Assembly: GCA_012032345.1 (NCBI GenBank)
Contig: JAAUQI010000001.1
Span: 104,001 to 168,000 of the forward strand
Direction: 5' to 3'
Source: Leptolyngbyaceae cyanobacterium RM1_1_2
GTDB lineage: Bacteria; Cyanobacteriota; Cyanobacteriia; Phormidesmidales; Phormidesmidaceae
Length of the DNA stretch: 64,000 nucleotides
In this document: positions 52,888 to 61,487 of the stretch, one piece after another
Numbering within the stretch: the stretch's first letter is position 1
How the letters are laid out: each line of letters starts with the position of its first letter
Position numbers and translations under genes: made by a program
Notes under the pieces: model-generated
The model's database searches: none
Seen by the model: the letters and a program-made list of their open reading frames with translations, nothing else
What the model was told of the DNA's origin: nothing

Positions 52888-55041
52888 ATGCCATCCGCCC
52901 CTATTCCTGTTAACGAAGAGGAACGCTTAGCAGAACTGCGTCGCTATGCCGTTTTAGATACGCCACCGGAACCTGCCTTTGACGATTTAACTCGGCTTGC
53001 AGCTTATATTTGTCAAACGCCTATCAGTCTTGTGAGCCTGGTCGATAAATACCGTCAGTGGTTCAAATCTCGTTACGGATTAGAGGTTTCGGAAACTCCT
53101 AGAGAACATGCTTTTTGTGGATACACGATTCTAGACGATCAGCCGTTTGTGGTGGTGGATGCTGTTGCTCACAACTTGGTCAGTGACAATCCTTTGGTAC
53201 TTTGTGATCCCAATATCCGCTTCTATGCTGGTATTCCGCTGACGTCGTCAAAAGGATATCGCTTAGGCTCACTCTGTGTCATTGACTTTGTACCGAGAGA
53301 GCTGACTACAGGTCAGCTTGACGGCCTCAAAGCTGTTGCTAATCAGGTCGTTGTGCTTTTAGAGGCCAAGCTTCACGCTCAGCGGATTGAAGTCTATAAT
53401 CAGGCGCTAGAAGCCGCACGGCAGGAGGCTTTGGAGGCTAGTCGGGCCAAATCTGAGTTTTTGGCTATGATGAGCCACGAAATTCGCACGCCTATGAACG
53501 GGGTGATTGGCATGACGGGGCTGCTGCTAGATACTCAGCTCACGCCAAAGCAGCGAGAGTTTGTTGAAATTATTCAGAAAAGCGGCGATACTCTGCTATC
53601 GCTGATTAACGACATTCTGGACTTTTCTAAAATTGAGGCCGATAAGTTAACTTTAGAAAAACAGTACTTTGATCTCCGTATCTGCGTCGAAGATACTTTA
53701 GAACTCGTGGCTGCCAATGCGGTTGCTAAGAACCTAGAGCTAACCTCCTTTATTGCGCCTGATGTACCTGTCGCCTTTGTTGGTGATGTCACCCGGCTGC
53801 GGCAGGTATTGATGAACTTACTTAGTAACGCGGTTAAGTTTACAGAGCAAGGAGAGATTGTTGTACGCGTTGCGGCTGGGGAATTGCCGCAGACTGAGCA
53901 ACCTGCAACAGGTAATACTTTTTGTGAGCTGCACTTTACCGTTACTGACACTGGCATTGGTATTCCTGCAGATAAGCAATCAGGGCTGTTTAATTCATTT
54001 ACTCAGGTCGATGCTTCAACGACTCGTCGCTACGGTGGCACCGGGCTGGGGTTGGCCATTAGCAAGCGCCTCTGTGAGATGATGGGAGGCCAAATCTGGG
54101 TTGAGAGCAAAGCAGGCCAGGGGGCTACTTTTCACTTTACAATTAAAGTGCCTGTTGCTAAGACAGCTGAAATTCAGGATCCAGTAGATTTGGCTGAACC
54201 ACAGCTAGCCGGAAAGCGTCTGTTGATTGTCGATGATAACAAGACAAATCGACAGATTTTGAGACTGCAAACACAGGCTTGGGAAATGGAGTCTGTAACA
54301 GCTCGCTCAGGCTCAGATGCTCTCAGGTTGCTAAAGACTTTAGAGCCTTTTGATCTGTGTATTCTTGACATGCAGATGCCAGAAATGGACGGCCTAGCTC
54401 TGGCGGCTAAGATTCGCCAGCTTCCTCAAGGTAAGACTCTGCCGTTGATTATGCTGACCTCAATGGGGCTACCGCTGCGTCAGCTAGAGACTACTTCAGA
54501 GATTGACAAATCCCTGTTTTCCGCCCAGTTACACAAACCTACCAGACAGTTTCACCTGTACGATACTATTGTGCAGGTACTAACTGGAGGACTAGCGCTC
54601 CACCAGACTCCTACTCACCCCCAGCCAATTGATCAGCAGCTAGCCGAGCGTTTCCCTCTAGAGATCCTAGTAGCAGAAGATAACCGAGTAAACCAGCGGC
54701 TAATAGTTCACGTCCTGGCCAGAATGGGATATCAGTCAGAAGTTGTCCAGAACGGTTTGGAGGCGATCGCCGCCCTTGAAAAGCAGCCTTATGACGTGAT
54801 CCTCATGGATATTCACATGCCCAAGATGGACGGATTTGAGGCGACTAGACTAATCCGTCAGCAGCATACTGAGCAGCGTCAGCCCCGAATTATTGCCATG
54901 ACTGCCAGCGCTATGCAGGGCGATCGCGAAAAATGTCTTGATGCTGGCATGGATGACTATGTCAGCAAACCCATTCGGCTTAAAGATCTAGTCAGTGCAT
55001 TGATGAAGTGTGGGCCTTCTAGGTCAATGGCATCTCTATAG
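52888..55041 (+). CDS. Hybrid sensor histidine kinase (GAF - HisKA - HATPase - REC - REC)
   Basis: 717 residues, cytoplasmic by sequence. The GAF domain is at ~20-165 ([20 protein letters not shown] ... GSLCVIDF). A coiled coil follows, then HisKA with His197 in [16 protein letters not shown], and HATPase (~305-425: [37 protein letters not shown]). Two receivers follow: REC1 ~445-560 with Asp494 ([13 protein letters not shown]) and REC2 ~585-705 with Asp641 ([14 protein letters not shown]). Both receivers have the acidic pair and Lys. There is no DNA-binding output, so it passes phosphate on or acts as a phosphorelay. The input is unknown. Confidence 0.93.
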   Translation: MPSAPIPVNEEERLAELRRYAVLDTPPEPAFDDLTRLAAYICQTPISLVSLVDKYRQWFKSRYGLEVSETPREHAFCGYTILDDQPFVVVDAVAHNLVSDNPLVLCDPNIRFYAGIPLTSSKGYRLGSLCVIDFVPRELTTGQLDGLKAVANQVVVLLEAKLHAQRIEVYNQALEAARQEALEASRAKSEFLAMMSHEIRTPMNGVIGMTGLLLDTQLTPKQREFVEIIQKSGDTLLSLINDILDFSKIEADKLTLEKQYFDLRICVEDTLELVAANAVAKNLELTSFIAPDVPVAFVGDVTRLRQVLMNLLSNAVKFTEQGEIVVRVAAGELPQTEQPATGNTFCELHFTVTDTGIGIPADKQSGLFNSFTQVDASTTRRYGGTGLGLAISKRLCEMMGGQIWVESKAGQGATFHFTIKVPVAKTAEIQDPVDLAEPQLAGKRLLIVDDNKTNRQILRLQTQAWEMESVTARSGSDALRLLKTLEPFDLCILDMQMPEMDGLALAAKIRQLPQGKTLPLIMLTSMGLPLRQLETTSEIDKSLFSAQLHKPTRQFHLYDTIVQVLTGGLALHQTPTHPQPIDQQLAERFPLEILVAEDNRVNQRLIVHVLARMGYQSEVVQNGLEAIAALEKQPYDVILMDIHMPKMDGFEATRLIRQQHTEQRQPRIIAMTASAMQGDREKCLDAGMDDYVSKPIRLKDLVSALMKCGPSRSMASL

Positions 55042-55067
55042 CTGGTTTTGTCAGGTCAAAATTCAGC

Positions 55068-55241
55068 TTACTCTAGCGGTGTTGCTATCACCTGTTGCGC
55101 TTCAGAAAGAAGTAACGGCATCAGCTGAGACTGCACATCTTCAGACTGGTTGCCCCAGAGCATTCTGACAAAGCCTGCTTTTCCCTGCTGGCTAGCTCTA
55201 TTGAGGACATCTGCAAGCTTCTCAAGATTTGTGCCGGACAT
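55068..55241 (-). CDS. Small protein (57 residues), function unknown
   Basis: Read leftward from ATG at 55241 to TAA at 55068. GGGAG lies nine bases before the ATG and is a fair ribosome-binding site. The peptide (MSGTNLEKLADVLNRASQQG ... FVRMLWGNQSEDVQSQLMPL ...) is helical and amphipathic with normal amino-acid use, unlike the spurious frames around it. I do not recognise a family. It lies convergent with the histidine kinase gene, which ends 27 bases away. Short, helical and Gln-rich proteins of this kind are often missed by annotation. Confidence 0.55.
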   Translation of the reverse strand: MSGTNLEKLADVLNRASQQGKAGFVRMLWGNQSEDVQSQLMPLLLSEAQQVIATPLE

Positions 55242-55481
55242 CAGCCATTGCTCCCTAAATGCTGAGGAATGTGCCTAATTTACAGGAATTGGGGACTCTA
55301 GAGAACTTTCTCTCAGGCTCTATATTTTGATTCAGGCAACGTTTGAGGACTAATAAAGATGACTTATAGATGCTGATGAGGGCACATGCCTAGGCAAAAT
55401 GTGTTGAGTCAGGTCGGTCAGCAACTTGTCGGCGATCGCCAGTCAAGCCGTTAAAGTCATTTATTATGGTCGTACTGTTTT

Positions 55482-55497
55482 AACAAGTTTTTTTGAT
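55482..55497. promoter_or_regulatory. Near-match ArsR operator over the arsR start
   Basis: AACAA-GTTTTT-TTGAT differs by one base from the ATCAA-N6-TTGAT pattern of the site at 55874-55889. It overlaps the first two bases of the arsR start codon (ATG at 55496). A repressor bound here would block its own expression. The spacing is identical, but the AT-rich sequence makes chance partly possible. Confidence 0.5.
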
Positions 55498-55828
55498 GGC
55501 TATCCCCAAGACAACTGATCTGATTGCAGTTTCAAAGCACTTTCAGGCGCTTGCTGACCCGCTCCGCATTCAGATCATCGAGCTGCTGCGAGAGCAAGAG
55601 CTGTGTGTCTGCGATCTCTGCGATCGCCTTGAGGTACGTCAGTCTAAACTCTCTTTCCATCTCAAGATTTTGAAAGAGGCTGAGCTGGTCAGAGGTCGGC
55701 AGCAGGGCCGCTGGATTTACTACAGTCTCAACCTGCCTCAGTTTGTCCATTTAGAGCAGTATCTCAGTGAGTTTCGCCGTCTCAGCCCCATACTGCCAGC
55801 TCGCATCTGTAGCGATCGCCCTGAGTAA
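55496..55828 (+). CDS. arsR: ArsR family arsenic-responsive repressor
   Basis: 110 residues, starting at ATG 55496 (an in-frame TTG precedes it directly). It has a winged helix-turn-helix with ADPLRIQIIELLREQELCVC, then DLCDRLEVRQSKLSFHLKIL. Cysteines 37 and 39 (CVC) and Cys42 sit in the DNA-recognition helix region, as in arsenite-sensing ArsR proteins. On arsenite binding it would release DNA. It is the first gene of an arsR-acr3-arsC cluster. Operator-like palindromes lie at its own start and in front of acr3. Confidence 0.93.
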   Translation: MAIPKTTDLIAVSKHFQALADPLRIQIIELLREQELCVCDLCDRLEVRQSKLSFHLKILKEAELVRGRQQGRWIYYSLNLPQFVHLEQYLSEFRRLSPILPARICSDRPE

Positions 55829-55866
55829 CGGCAGCGCTATCAGTAGCTGATTGGGTATCGATGCGC

Positions 55867-55895
55867 TTGACAAATCAAATTTTTTTGATTTGATA
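55867..55895 (+). promoter_or_regulatory. acr3 promoter with ArsR-type operator in the spacer
   Basis: TTGACA (-35) is at 55867-55872. It overlaps and is followed by a perfect palindrome CAAATCAAA-TTTT-TTTGATTTG (55871-55892), containing ATCAA-N6-TTGAT (55874-55889). A weak -10 (TTGATA, 55890-55895) lies 17 bases after the -35. The operator covers the spacer, a position that blocks RNA polymerase. As I recall, ATCAA-N6-TTGAT is the motif reported for Synechocystis ArsR; I could not check it. Confidence 0.7.
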
Positions 55896-55950
55896 GATCT
55901 GTAGTCTCTATTTTTCTAGGCAGTTATCTGTTGACTGAAGAATTCACTTT

Positions 55951-57105
55951 ATGAGTACACATCCTTCAAGAGGGCGACCTGAGGCCGTAGCAGCAGGAGG
56001 ACAGCTTAGTTTTTTTGAGCGGTATTTAACAGTTTGGGTGGGATTGTGCATCATAGGTGGGATCGCCCTGGGAAGATTCTTTCCGGGGGTTGCTGAACAG
56101 TTAGACGCCCTGAGTTTTCATCAGGTATCGATGCCAATTGCTGTTTGCCTGTTCTTCATGATGTATCCCATCATGGTCAAAATTGATTTTTCCCAGGCCA
56201 GACGAGCCGCCCAAACTCCCAAACCTGTTGTGCTGACGCTGGTTGTGAACTGGCTGGTCAAACCGTTTACAATGGTGGCCTTTGCTCAATTCTTCTTGGG
56301 ATGGCTGTTCCGGCCCTGGCTGATGGGCACAGAGCTAATTCGCACTGCTGAGGTGACGCTGGCAAACTCCTATATTGCAGGCACCATCCTGCTAGGCATT
56401 GCCCCCTGTACGGCAATGGTGCTGATGTGGGGCTATCTGTCCTACAGCAATCAGGGGCATACGCTGGTGATGGTGGCGGTTAATTCCTTAGCGATGCTGT
56501 TTCTCTATGCGCCGCTTGGGGGCTGGCTGCTGGCTGCTAATGACCTAGTGGTTCCCTGGCAGACCATCAGCCTATCGGTATTGATCTACGTCGGCTTGCC
56601 GCTGCTGGCAGGCGCGATCTCGCGCACCTGGATTTTGCGCCACAAGGGAAAGACCTGGTTTGAGCAGGTTTTCTTAAAGTACCTTAGCCCAGTCTCCATC
56701 TCGGCGCTGCTGCTGACGCTGGTGCTGTTGTTTGCTTTTAAGGGAGAGCTAATTGTGCGCCATCCGCTGCATATTTTGCTGATAGCGGTACCGCTATTTT
56801 TGCAGACTAACTTTATTTTTTTGATTACCTATGTCGCGGCCCAAAAGCTCGGCATGGCTTACGAAGACGCCGCCCCAGCGGCCTTAATTGGGGCTAGCAA
56901 TCACTTTGAAGTGGCGATCGCCACGGCGGTCATGCTCTTTGGCCTCAATTCTGGGGCTGCTTTGGCGACAGTGGTAGGAGTACTCATTGAGGTGCCTGTG
57001 ATGCTGGTGCTGGTAGAAGTTTGTAAACGAACTGCTTTTTACTTTCCCCGCGAACCCGAAAAAGCGACCCTCAGCGATCCCCGCTGTAGCCGCCCGCTTG
57101 GATAA
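55951..57105 (+). CDS. acr3: ACR3-type arsenite efflux transporter
   Basis: A 384-residue inner-membrane protein with about ten spans. It exports arsenite (and perhaps antimonite) using the proton gradient. Family blocks: [40 protein letters not shown], and the conserved Cys in [20 protein letters not shown], needed for transport in known ACR3 proteins. The C-terminus has [20 protein letters not shown]. It lies downstream of arsR, separated by the operator, and is followed 39 bases later by arsC, so the efflux and reductase genes are probably cotranscribed. Confidence 0.95.
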   Translation: MSTHPSRGRPEAVAAGGQLSFFERYLTVWVGLCIIGGIALGRFFPGVAEQLDALSFHQVSMPIAVCLFFMMYPIMVKIDFSQARRAAQTPKPVVLTLVVNWLVKPFTMVAFAQFFLGWLFRPWLMGTELIRTAEVTLANSYIAGTILLGIAPCTAMVLMWGYLSYSNQGHTLVMVAVNSLAMLFLYAPLGGWLLAANDLVVPWQTISLSVLIYVGLPLLAGAISRTWILRHKGKTWFEQVFLKYLSPVSISALLLTLVLLFAFKGELIVRHPLHILLIAVPLFLQTNFIFLITYVAAQKLGMAYEDAAPAALIGASNHFEVAIATAVMLFGLNSGAALATVVGVLIEVPVMLVLVEVCKRTAFYFPREPEKATLSDPRCSRPLG

Positions 57106-57144
57106 TCTGGATAAAGCTAACTGCCGAAAAAAGAGGTATTAGAG

Positions 57145-57552
57145 ATGTCAATGCAGCGCGTCATGTTTGTTTGCAAAAAGAATTCAGCCCGTTCCCAAAT
57201 GGCTGAGGGTTTTGCCCGATCGCTAGGTCAGGGCAAAATTGAGGTCACCAGTTCGGGCATAGAGGCTAGTCAGGTGAGGCCAGAGGCGATCGCAGCGATG
57301 AAAGCAGTCGGCCTTGATATTACCGAGCAATACTCCAAACCGCTGAGTGATTTTGAGGCCGGAGATTTCGACGTTGTGATTTCGCTCTGTGGCTGTGGCG
57401 TCAACTTACCTCCTGCCTGGGTCACGCGGGCCGTTTTTGAAGACTGGCAGCTTGAAGATCCAGCCGAGAAACCCGAAATTTTCCCCCAGGTACGCGACGA
57501 AATTCAACGGCGGGTAACCCAGCTATTAGCCTCTCTGAGCGTTAACACCTGA
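57145..57552 (+). CDS. arsC: Arsenate reductase, low-molecular-weight phosphatase fold (glutaredoxin type)
   Basis: Reduces arsenate to arsenite for export by ACR3. 135 residues. The P-loop is CKKNSARSQ, Cys10-x5-Arg16, with SQMAEGFARSLG after it. Cysteines in VVISLCGCGVNLPPAW (about 79 and 81) correspond to the second redox centre, and FEDWQLEDP is typical. The build matches cyanobacterial ArsC, which works with glutathione/glutaredoxin. The ATG at 57145 is preceded by AGAGGTATTAGAG. It ends the arsenic cluster. Confidence 0.93.
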   Translation: MSMQRVMFVCKKNSARSQMAEGFARSLGQGKIEVTSSGIEASQVRPEAIAAMKAVGLDITEQYSKPLSDFEAGDFDVVISLCGCGVNLPPAWVTRAVFEDWQLEDPAEKPEIFPQVRDEIQRRVTQLLASLSVNT

Positions 57553-57624
57553 GTTCGCTCAACTGTTTTTGGCAGGCTAAAATCTTGACGACTATACTCA
57601 AGGAATTTTATACCGGGTCGAACG

Positions 57625-58209
57625 ATGAATACGCCCTCCCATTTTTTGATGACAGCAGCTTTAGAGCAGGCAAAGCCGCGCATTCCTATTGCTAAAAGCG
57701 CCTTTCTGCTAGGTTCAGTAGCCCCAGACCTTCCCCTATGGCTGCTATCAATCGGCGGTATGATTTATTATCGCTACTTTTTGGGCTGGTCGAGTAGCGA
57801 TGCCTTTCGCTATATGTTTGACGAGCTATTTTTCCACCATCCGCTGTGGATTATCGGCCATAACTTTTTGCATGCGCCTCTGGTTTTGCTTGCAGGCATT
57901 GCCCTTGTCTGGCGATCGCGGCGCAATATCGACTCGCGATCGCGCTGGCTGTTTTGGTTTTTGGTGGCCTGTCTGCTGCACTGCGGCGTAGACATCCTCA
58001 CCCATGTGAATGATGGGCCGCTGATTTTCTTTCCCCTAGACTGGCAGACTCGCTTTCACAGCGCCGTCAGCTACTGGGACGATCGCTATCACGCCCAGCA
58101 GTTTCAGATCTTTGAGCAGACCGCTAACCTGATTTTCTTGCTTTACCTGACTGCGCCCCACCTGCAGCACGTCCGACGCTCTTTTAGACGGTGGCTGTCT
58201 AGCTTCTAA
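57625..58209 (+). CDS. Membrane-bound predicted metal-dependent hydrolase
   Basis: 194 residues with four or five hydrophobic spans. It begins MNTPSHFLMTAALEQAKP, has LLGSVAPDLPLW, DELFFHHPLWIIGHNFLH, and LLHCGVDILTHVNDGPL. The pattern of His/Asp pairs in hydrophobic helices is that of membrane-bound metal-dependent hydrolase families (DUF457/YdjM-like). The substrate is unknown, with phospholipid breakdown as the usual guess. It is not obviously connected with the arsenic cluster, which ends 72 bases upstream. It overlaps the convergent cysteine desulfurase gene by 11 bases. Confidence 0.75.
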   Translation: MNTPSHFLMTAALEQAKPRIPIAKSAFLLGSVAPDLPLWLLSIGGMIYYRYFLGWSSSDAFRYMFDELFFHHPLWIIGHNFLHAPLVLLAGIALVWRSRRNIDSRSRWLFWFLVACLLHCGVDILTHVNDGPLIFFPLDWQTRFHSAVSYWDDRYHAQQFQIFEQTANLIFLLYLTAPHLQHVRRSFRRWLSSF

Positions 58210-59416
58210 ACTGTTTTATCTTAGATGTTCTCTTCTTTTCTGACGGTGTCATCGGGGTGGGCTGTGCCTGCCGGAGAGCCTCAACCGTTGTGACTACAGC
58301 CCCAGCTACTTGGTCAATGTCTGCGCTGGTATTAAATCGCCCTAGGCCAAACCGTAGTGAAGCGTAGGCCAGTTTATCGGGCTGGCCTAAGGCTTTCAGT
58401 ACGTGAGAAGGCTCATTTTTGTGGGTGCTGCAGGCTGACCCAGAGGAGAGCGCTACGACCGATCGCAGTCCCAGCAGCAGAGCTCGTCCGTCTACACCTG
58501 CAACGCTGATATTGAGATTGCCTGGTAGCCGCTGGGTTGAATGGCCGTTGAGATAAATGCCAGAAAGCGTCTGAAGCTGCTGCCAAAGGCGATCGCGCAA
58601 GCTGCCTAACCGCTCTGACTCAGCAGACATCTCAGCGATCGCCAGCTCAACTGCTTTAGCAAAGCCCACAATTTGCGGCGGATACAGTGTCCCTGAGCGC
58701 AGCCCTCTTTCCTGTCCACCGCCGTGGAGCTGAGGCGCAAGCTGCACTCGTGGCTGGCGGCGTCTGATATAGAGGGCACCTATGCCCTTTGGTCCATAGA
58801 CCTTGTGCGCCGTCATTGACATCAGGTCAATCTTCATCGCCTGCACGTCTAGTGGAATCTTGCCTAAGGCTTGGGCTGCGTCGGTATGAAAGACTACCCG
58901 ACGCCCATGGCAGAGCGCACCGATCTCAGCCAGAGGCTGTAGAACGCCAATTTCATTGTTAGCAGCCATCACAGACACCAAAATCGTATCTTCTCGTAGA
59001 GCCGCTGCTATGGCCTGAACTTCTACTAGCCCATTGGACTGAACGGGCAGATAGGTAACCTCAAAGCCTAGCTTTTCTAAGTATCGGCAGGGATCTAACA
59101 CCGCACTATGCTCGCTCTGCGCCGTAACAATATGTCGTCCCTGATTAAAATAAGCCTCGGCTACTCCCTTAATGGCTAAATTGTTTGCCTCTGTTGCTCC
59201 ACTGGTAAAAATGATTTCTTCCGGGGTGGCGTTAATCCCTCGGGCTAGGGCTTCACGCGATCGCTTCACCGCCGCTTCTGCCTCCCATCCGTACTGATGT
59301 AGGCTACTCCCCGGATTGCCGAAATATTCGCTAAAGTAAGGCATCATGGTATCTAGCACTCGTTGATCAACGGGCGTTGTGGCGTGGCAGTCTAAATAGA
59401 TTGGGCGATCAGGCAT
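58199..59416 (-). CDS. Cysteine desulfurase (NifS/IscS family)
   Basis: A PLP enzyme that takes sulfur from cysteine as a persulfide on its own Cys, for Fe-S clusters and thio-cofactors. 405 residues. It opens RPIYLDCHATTPVDQRVLDT; Lys205 in MTAHKVYGPKG binds PLP; the catalytic Cys329 is in ALSSGSACSTHKNEPSHVL. The short loop at that Cys places it in group I (IscS/NifS-like), not SufS. A basic tail follows (PSEKKRTSKIKQFRS). No scaffold gene such as iscU or sufE is beside it. Confidence 0.95.
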   Translation of the reverse strand: MPDRPIYLDCHATTPVDQRVLDTMMPYFSEYFGNPGSSLHQYGWEAEAAVKRSREALARGINATPEEIIFTSGATEANNLAIKGVAEAYFNQGRHIVTAQSEHSAVLDPCRYLEKLGFEVTYLPVQSNGLVEVQAIAAALREDTILVSVMAANNEIGVLQPLAEIGALCHGRRVVFHTDAAQALGKIPLDVQAMKIDLMSMTAHKVYGPKGIGALYIRRRQPRVQLAPQLHGGGQERGLRSGTLYPPQIVGFAKAVELAIAEMSAESERLGSLRDRLWQQLQTLSGIYLNGHSTQRLPGNLNISVAGVDGRALLLGLRSVVALSSGSACSTHKNEPSHVLKALGQPDKLAYASLRFGLGRFNTSADIDQVAGAVVTTVEALRQAQPTPMTPSEKKRTSKIKQFRS

Positions 59417-59647
59417 GGGTAGGTGTTAATTCTTAGCTATTGCTATTATGGCTAGTCCTGCAAGGACATCTTAAGAAATAACCTGCAGCGATCGCAGCTT
59501 TTCTTAGCTCAAATTTTGTCAATTTCCCTACATCAGCCCTGGGGACTGTATTGAAAGTATTCTCAGCTTCAATCAATGATAATTTAGGGTTTTAGGGCAG
59601 AATACGTTGCAATTGAGGGTGTTCTGCCGATTTTCTGAGGAGAAACC

Positions 59648-61099
59648 ATGTCGCAGCAGCGAGTATCCACGGGTATCGCAGGATTAGATGAGGTTCTCTA
59701 CGGTGGTTTGGTTCCGGGACGGGCCTATCTGCTTCGAGGTGGCCCAGGCACGGGTAAAACAACGGTCGGCCTGCATTTTTTAGCCCAAGGAGTAGCTCAG
59801 CAGGAAAAAACTCTTTTCATCACCCTGAGTGAGTCAGAGCTACAAATTCGCCAAAATGCCAAGTTCCTTGAGGTTGACTTGCGAGAGATTGACTTTTTAG
59901 ATTTAAGTCCTACCCCAGAGTTCTTCGCTGAATCGCAATCTTACGACATACTTTCTCCAGCAGACGTAGAACGGGAGCCAACAACACAGAAAATCGTAGA
60001 GCGGATTGACTCACTCCAGCCCTCCAGGATTTTTCTTGACTCTATTACTCAGTTTCGCTACCTAGCAACAGACGAATTTCAGTTCCATAAGCAAGCCCTC
60101 TCGTTTATTCGCTATCTCACCCAAAAAGGCGCAACTGTGCTGTTTACCTCAGAAGGCAGTCAGAGCGCCCCAGATGACGATTTGAAGTTTATTAGCGATG
60201 GGGTACTAAGCCTGCTTTACGAACACAATGAGCGGACGATGGCAGTGACTAAGTTTCGCGGCTCCGAATTTATGGAAGGCAGTCATTCTTTGCGCTTAAC
60301 TCAAAAAGGAATGGCTATTTTTCCTCAACTGCGTCCGGTTGAGCCGCGGCAGGCTTTTCAGCCCGAAATCATTTCATCCGGTGTTCCTGAACTTGACGAG
60401 CTGCTGCACGGGGGGGTTGAACGCGGAGCCGTGACAATTGTGACCGGCACGACCGGAGTGGGAAAAACAACTTTGGGCCTACAGTTTATGAAAGAAGCTG
60501 CAGGGCGAGGTGAGCGCTCTGTTGTTTACACTTTTGAAGAAATGACAGAAACCATTCTGCATCGCTGCGAAAAAATAAATATTCCCGTGCGGGCAATGAT
60601 CGAGCGGGGCACGCTCTCAATAGTTGAGATCGAAGCTTTGCTCTATACTCCCGATGAGTTTGCCCAGCTCGTACGTCAGGAAGTCGAGCATAACCAAACA
60701 CGAATCGTCATGATCGACAGCCTCTCAGGTTACGAGCTTTCCATCCGCAGTGGCGATATCGTCAGGCACGTTCATGCTCTCTGTAAGTATTTACAGAACG
60801 TGGGCGTAGCCACCCTGCTGATTAATGAAGTTGAAGACATCGTCGGCGGTACCTTTCGGGCTACCAATACGGGCGTTAGCTATCTGGCAGACAATATTAT
60901 TTTTCTCAGGCACTTAGAACTCAAAGGTGAACTGCGCAAAGCAATCGGTGTGCTGAAAAAACGGCTGTCTGACCACGAAAAATCACTACGCGAGCTAGAA
61001 ATTACTCGCTACGGTATCAAAGTAGGCGCACCCCTGAGTATGCTGCGTAACATCTTGAGTGGTATCCCTAGCTGGTCTGATAATCCCGATACGCTGTAG
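59648..61099 (+). CDS. KaiC-like double-RecA ATPase
   Basis: 483 residues with two RecA-like domains: Walker A GGPGTGKTT (31-39) and GTTGVGKTT (267-275), with acidic FEEM in the second and SESE in the first. The C-terminal part has SYLADNIIFLRHLELKGELR, where KaiC has STITDTIILLQYVEIRG; the first phosphosite Ser remains, but Tyr replaces Thr432. It is shorter than clock KaiC (about 519 residues), and no kaiA or kaiB is near. A strong ribosome-binding site (GAGGAGAAACC) precedes the ATG. It heads a three-gene run with a receiver-like protein and a histidine kinase. Confidence 0.9.
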   Translation: MSQQRVSTGIAGLDEVLYGGLVPGRAYLLRGGPGTGKTTVGLHFLAQGVAQQEKTLFITLSESELQIRQNAKFLEVDLREIDFLDLSPTPEFFAESQSYDILSPADVEREPTTQKIVERIDSLQPSRIFLDSITQFRYLATDEFQFHKQALSFIRYLTQKGATVLFTSEGSQSAPDDDLKFISDGVLSLLYEHNERTMAVTKFRGSEFMEGSHSLRLTQKGMAIFPQLRPVEPRQAFQPEIISSGVPELDELLHGGVERGAVTIVTGTTGVGKTTLGLQFMKEAAGRGERSVVYTFEEMTETILHRCEKINIPVRAMIERGTLSIVEIEALLYTPDEFAQLVRQEVEHNQTRIVMIDSLSGYELSIRSGDIVRHVHALCKYLQNVGVATLLINEVEDIVGGTFRATNTGVSYLADNIIFLRHLELKGELRKAIGVLKKRLSDHEKSLRELEITRYGIKVGAPLSMLRNILSGIPSWSDNPDTL

Positions 61100-61124
61100 C
61101 AACCTCAAATAACCTCTAAAGCAC

Positions 61125-61487
61125 TTGTTCATTATTCTGAGTCTTGCCCGCAATCCTCACAATCAGGCTCTGCTAGCAGCCTTGCTAGAGCCTTTGGGTT
61201 ATCGATTACTGCTAACGCAGTCTCACCACGCTTTTGAGCAGATGCTGCGGCACTCTCCAGTCGTCAATTTCGCCCTAGTTGATATTTCTGGTTTTGATCA
61301 GCAAGTATGGAACTGCTGCGATCGCCTGAGGCAGCGCCGAATCATTTTCTTTGTACTGGCACCTAAATCTAATCCAAAAATAAGTCATACCAGCTCCTTG
61401 CACGGAGCCAGCGGTTGCCTAGGCAAGCCGCTCAATCGTCAAAACCTAGTTCAGCTAGTCCAGTATCACTGCTTACCCAAACAATGA
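61125..61487 (+). CDS. Divergent response-regulator receiver protein
   Basis: 120 residues, TTG start at 61125, with the receiver fold pattern: an N-terminal strand (IILSLARNPHN), a putative phospho-acceptor Asp53 in FALVDISGFDQ, and GCLGKPLNRQNL near the C-terminus with the conserved Lys-Pro. The usual pair of acids after the first strand is missing (ARNPHN instead of xDDx), so phosphorylation is doubtful. It lies 25 bases after the KaiC-like gene, and its stop overlaps the histidine kinase start by four bases (ATGA). A pseudo-receiver between the ATPase and kinase is the likely reading. Confidence 0.72.
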   Translation: MFIILSLARNPHNQALLAALLEPLGYRLLLTQSHHAFEQMLRHSPVVNFALVDISGFDQQVWNCCDRLRQRRIIFFVLAPKSNPKISHTSSLHGASGCLGKPLNRQNLVQLVQYHCLPKQ

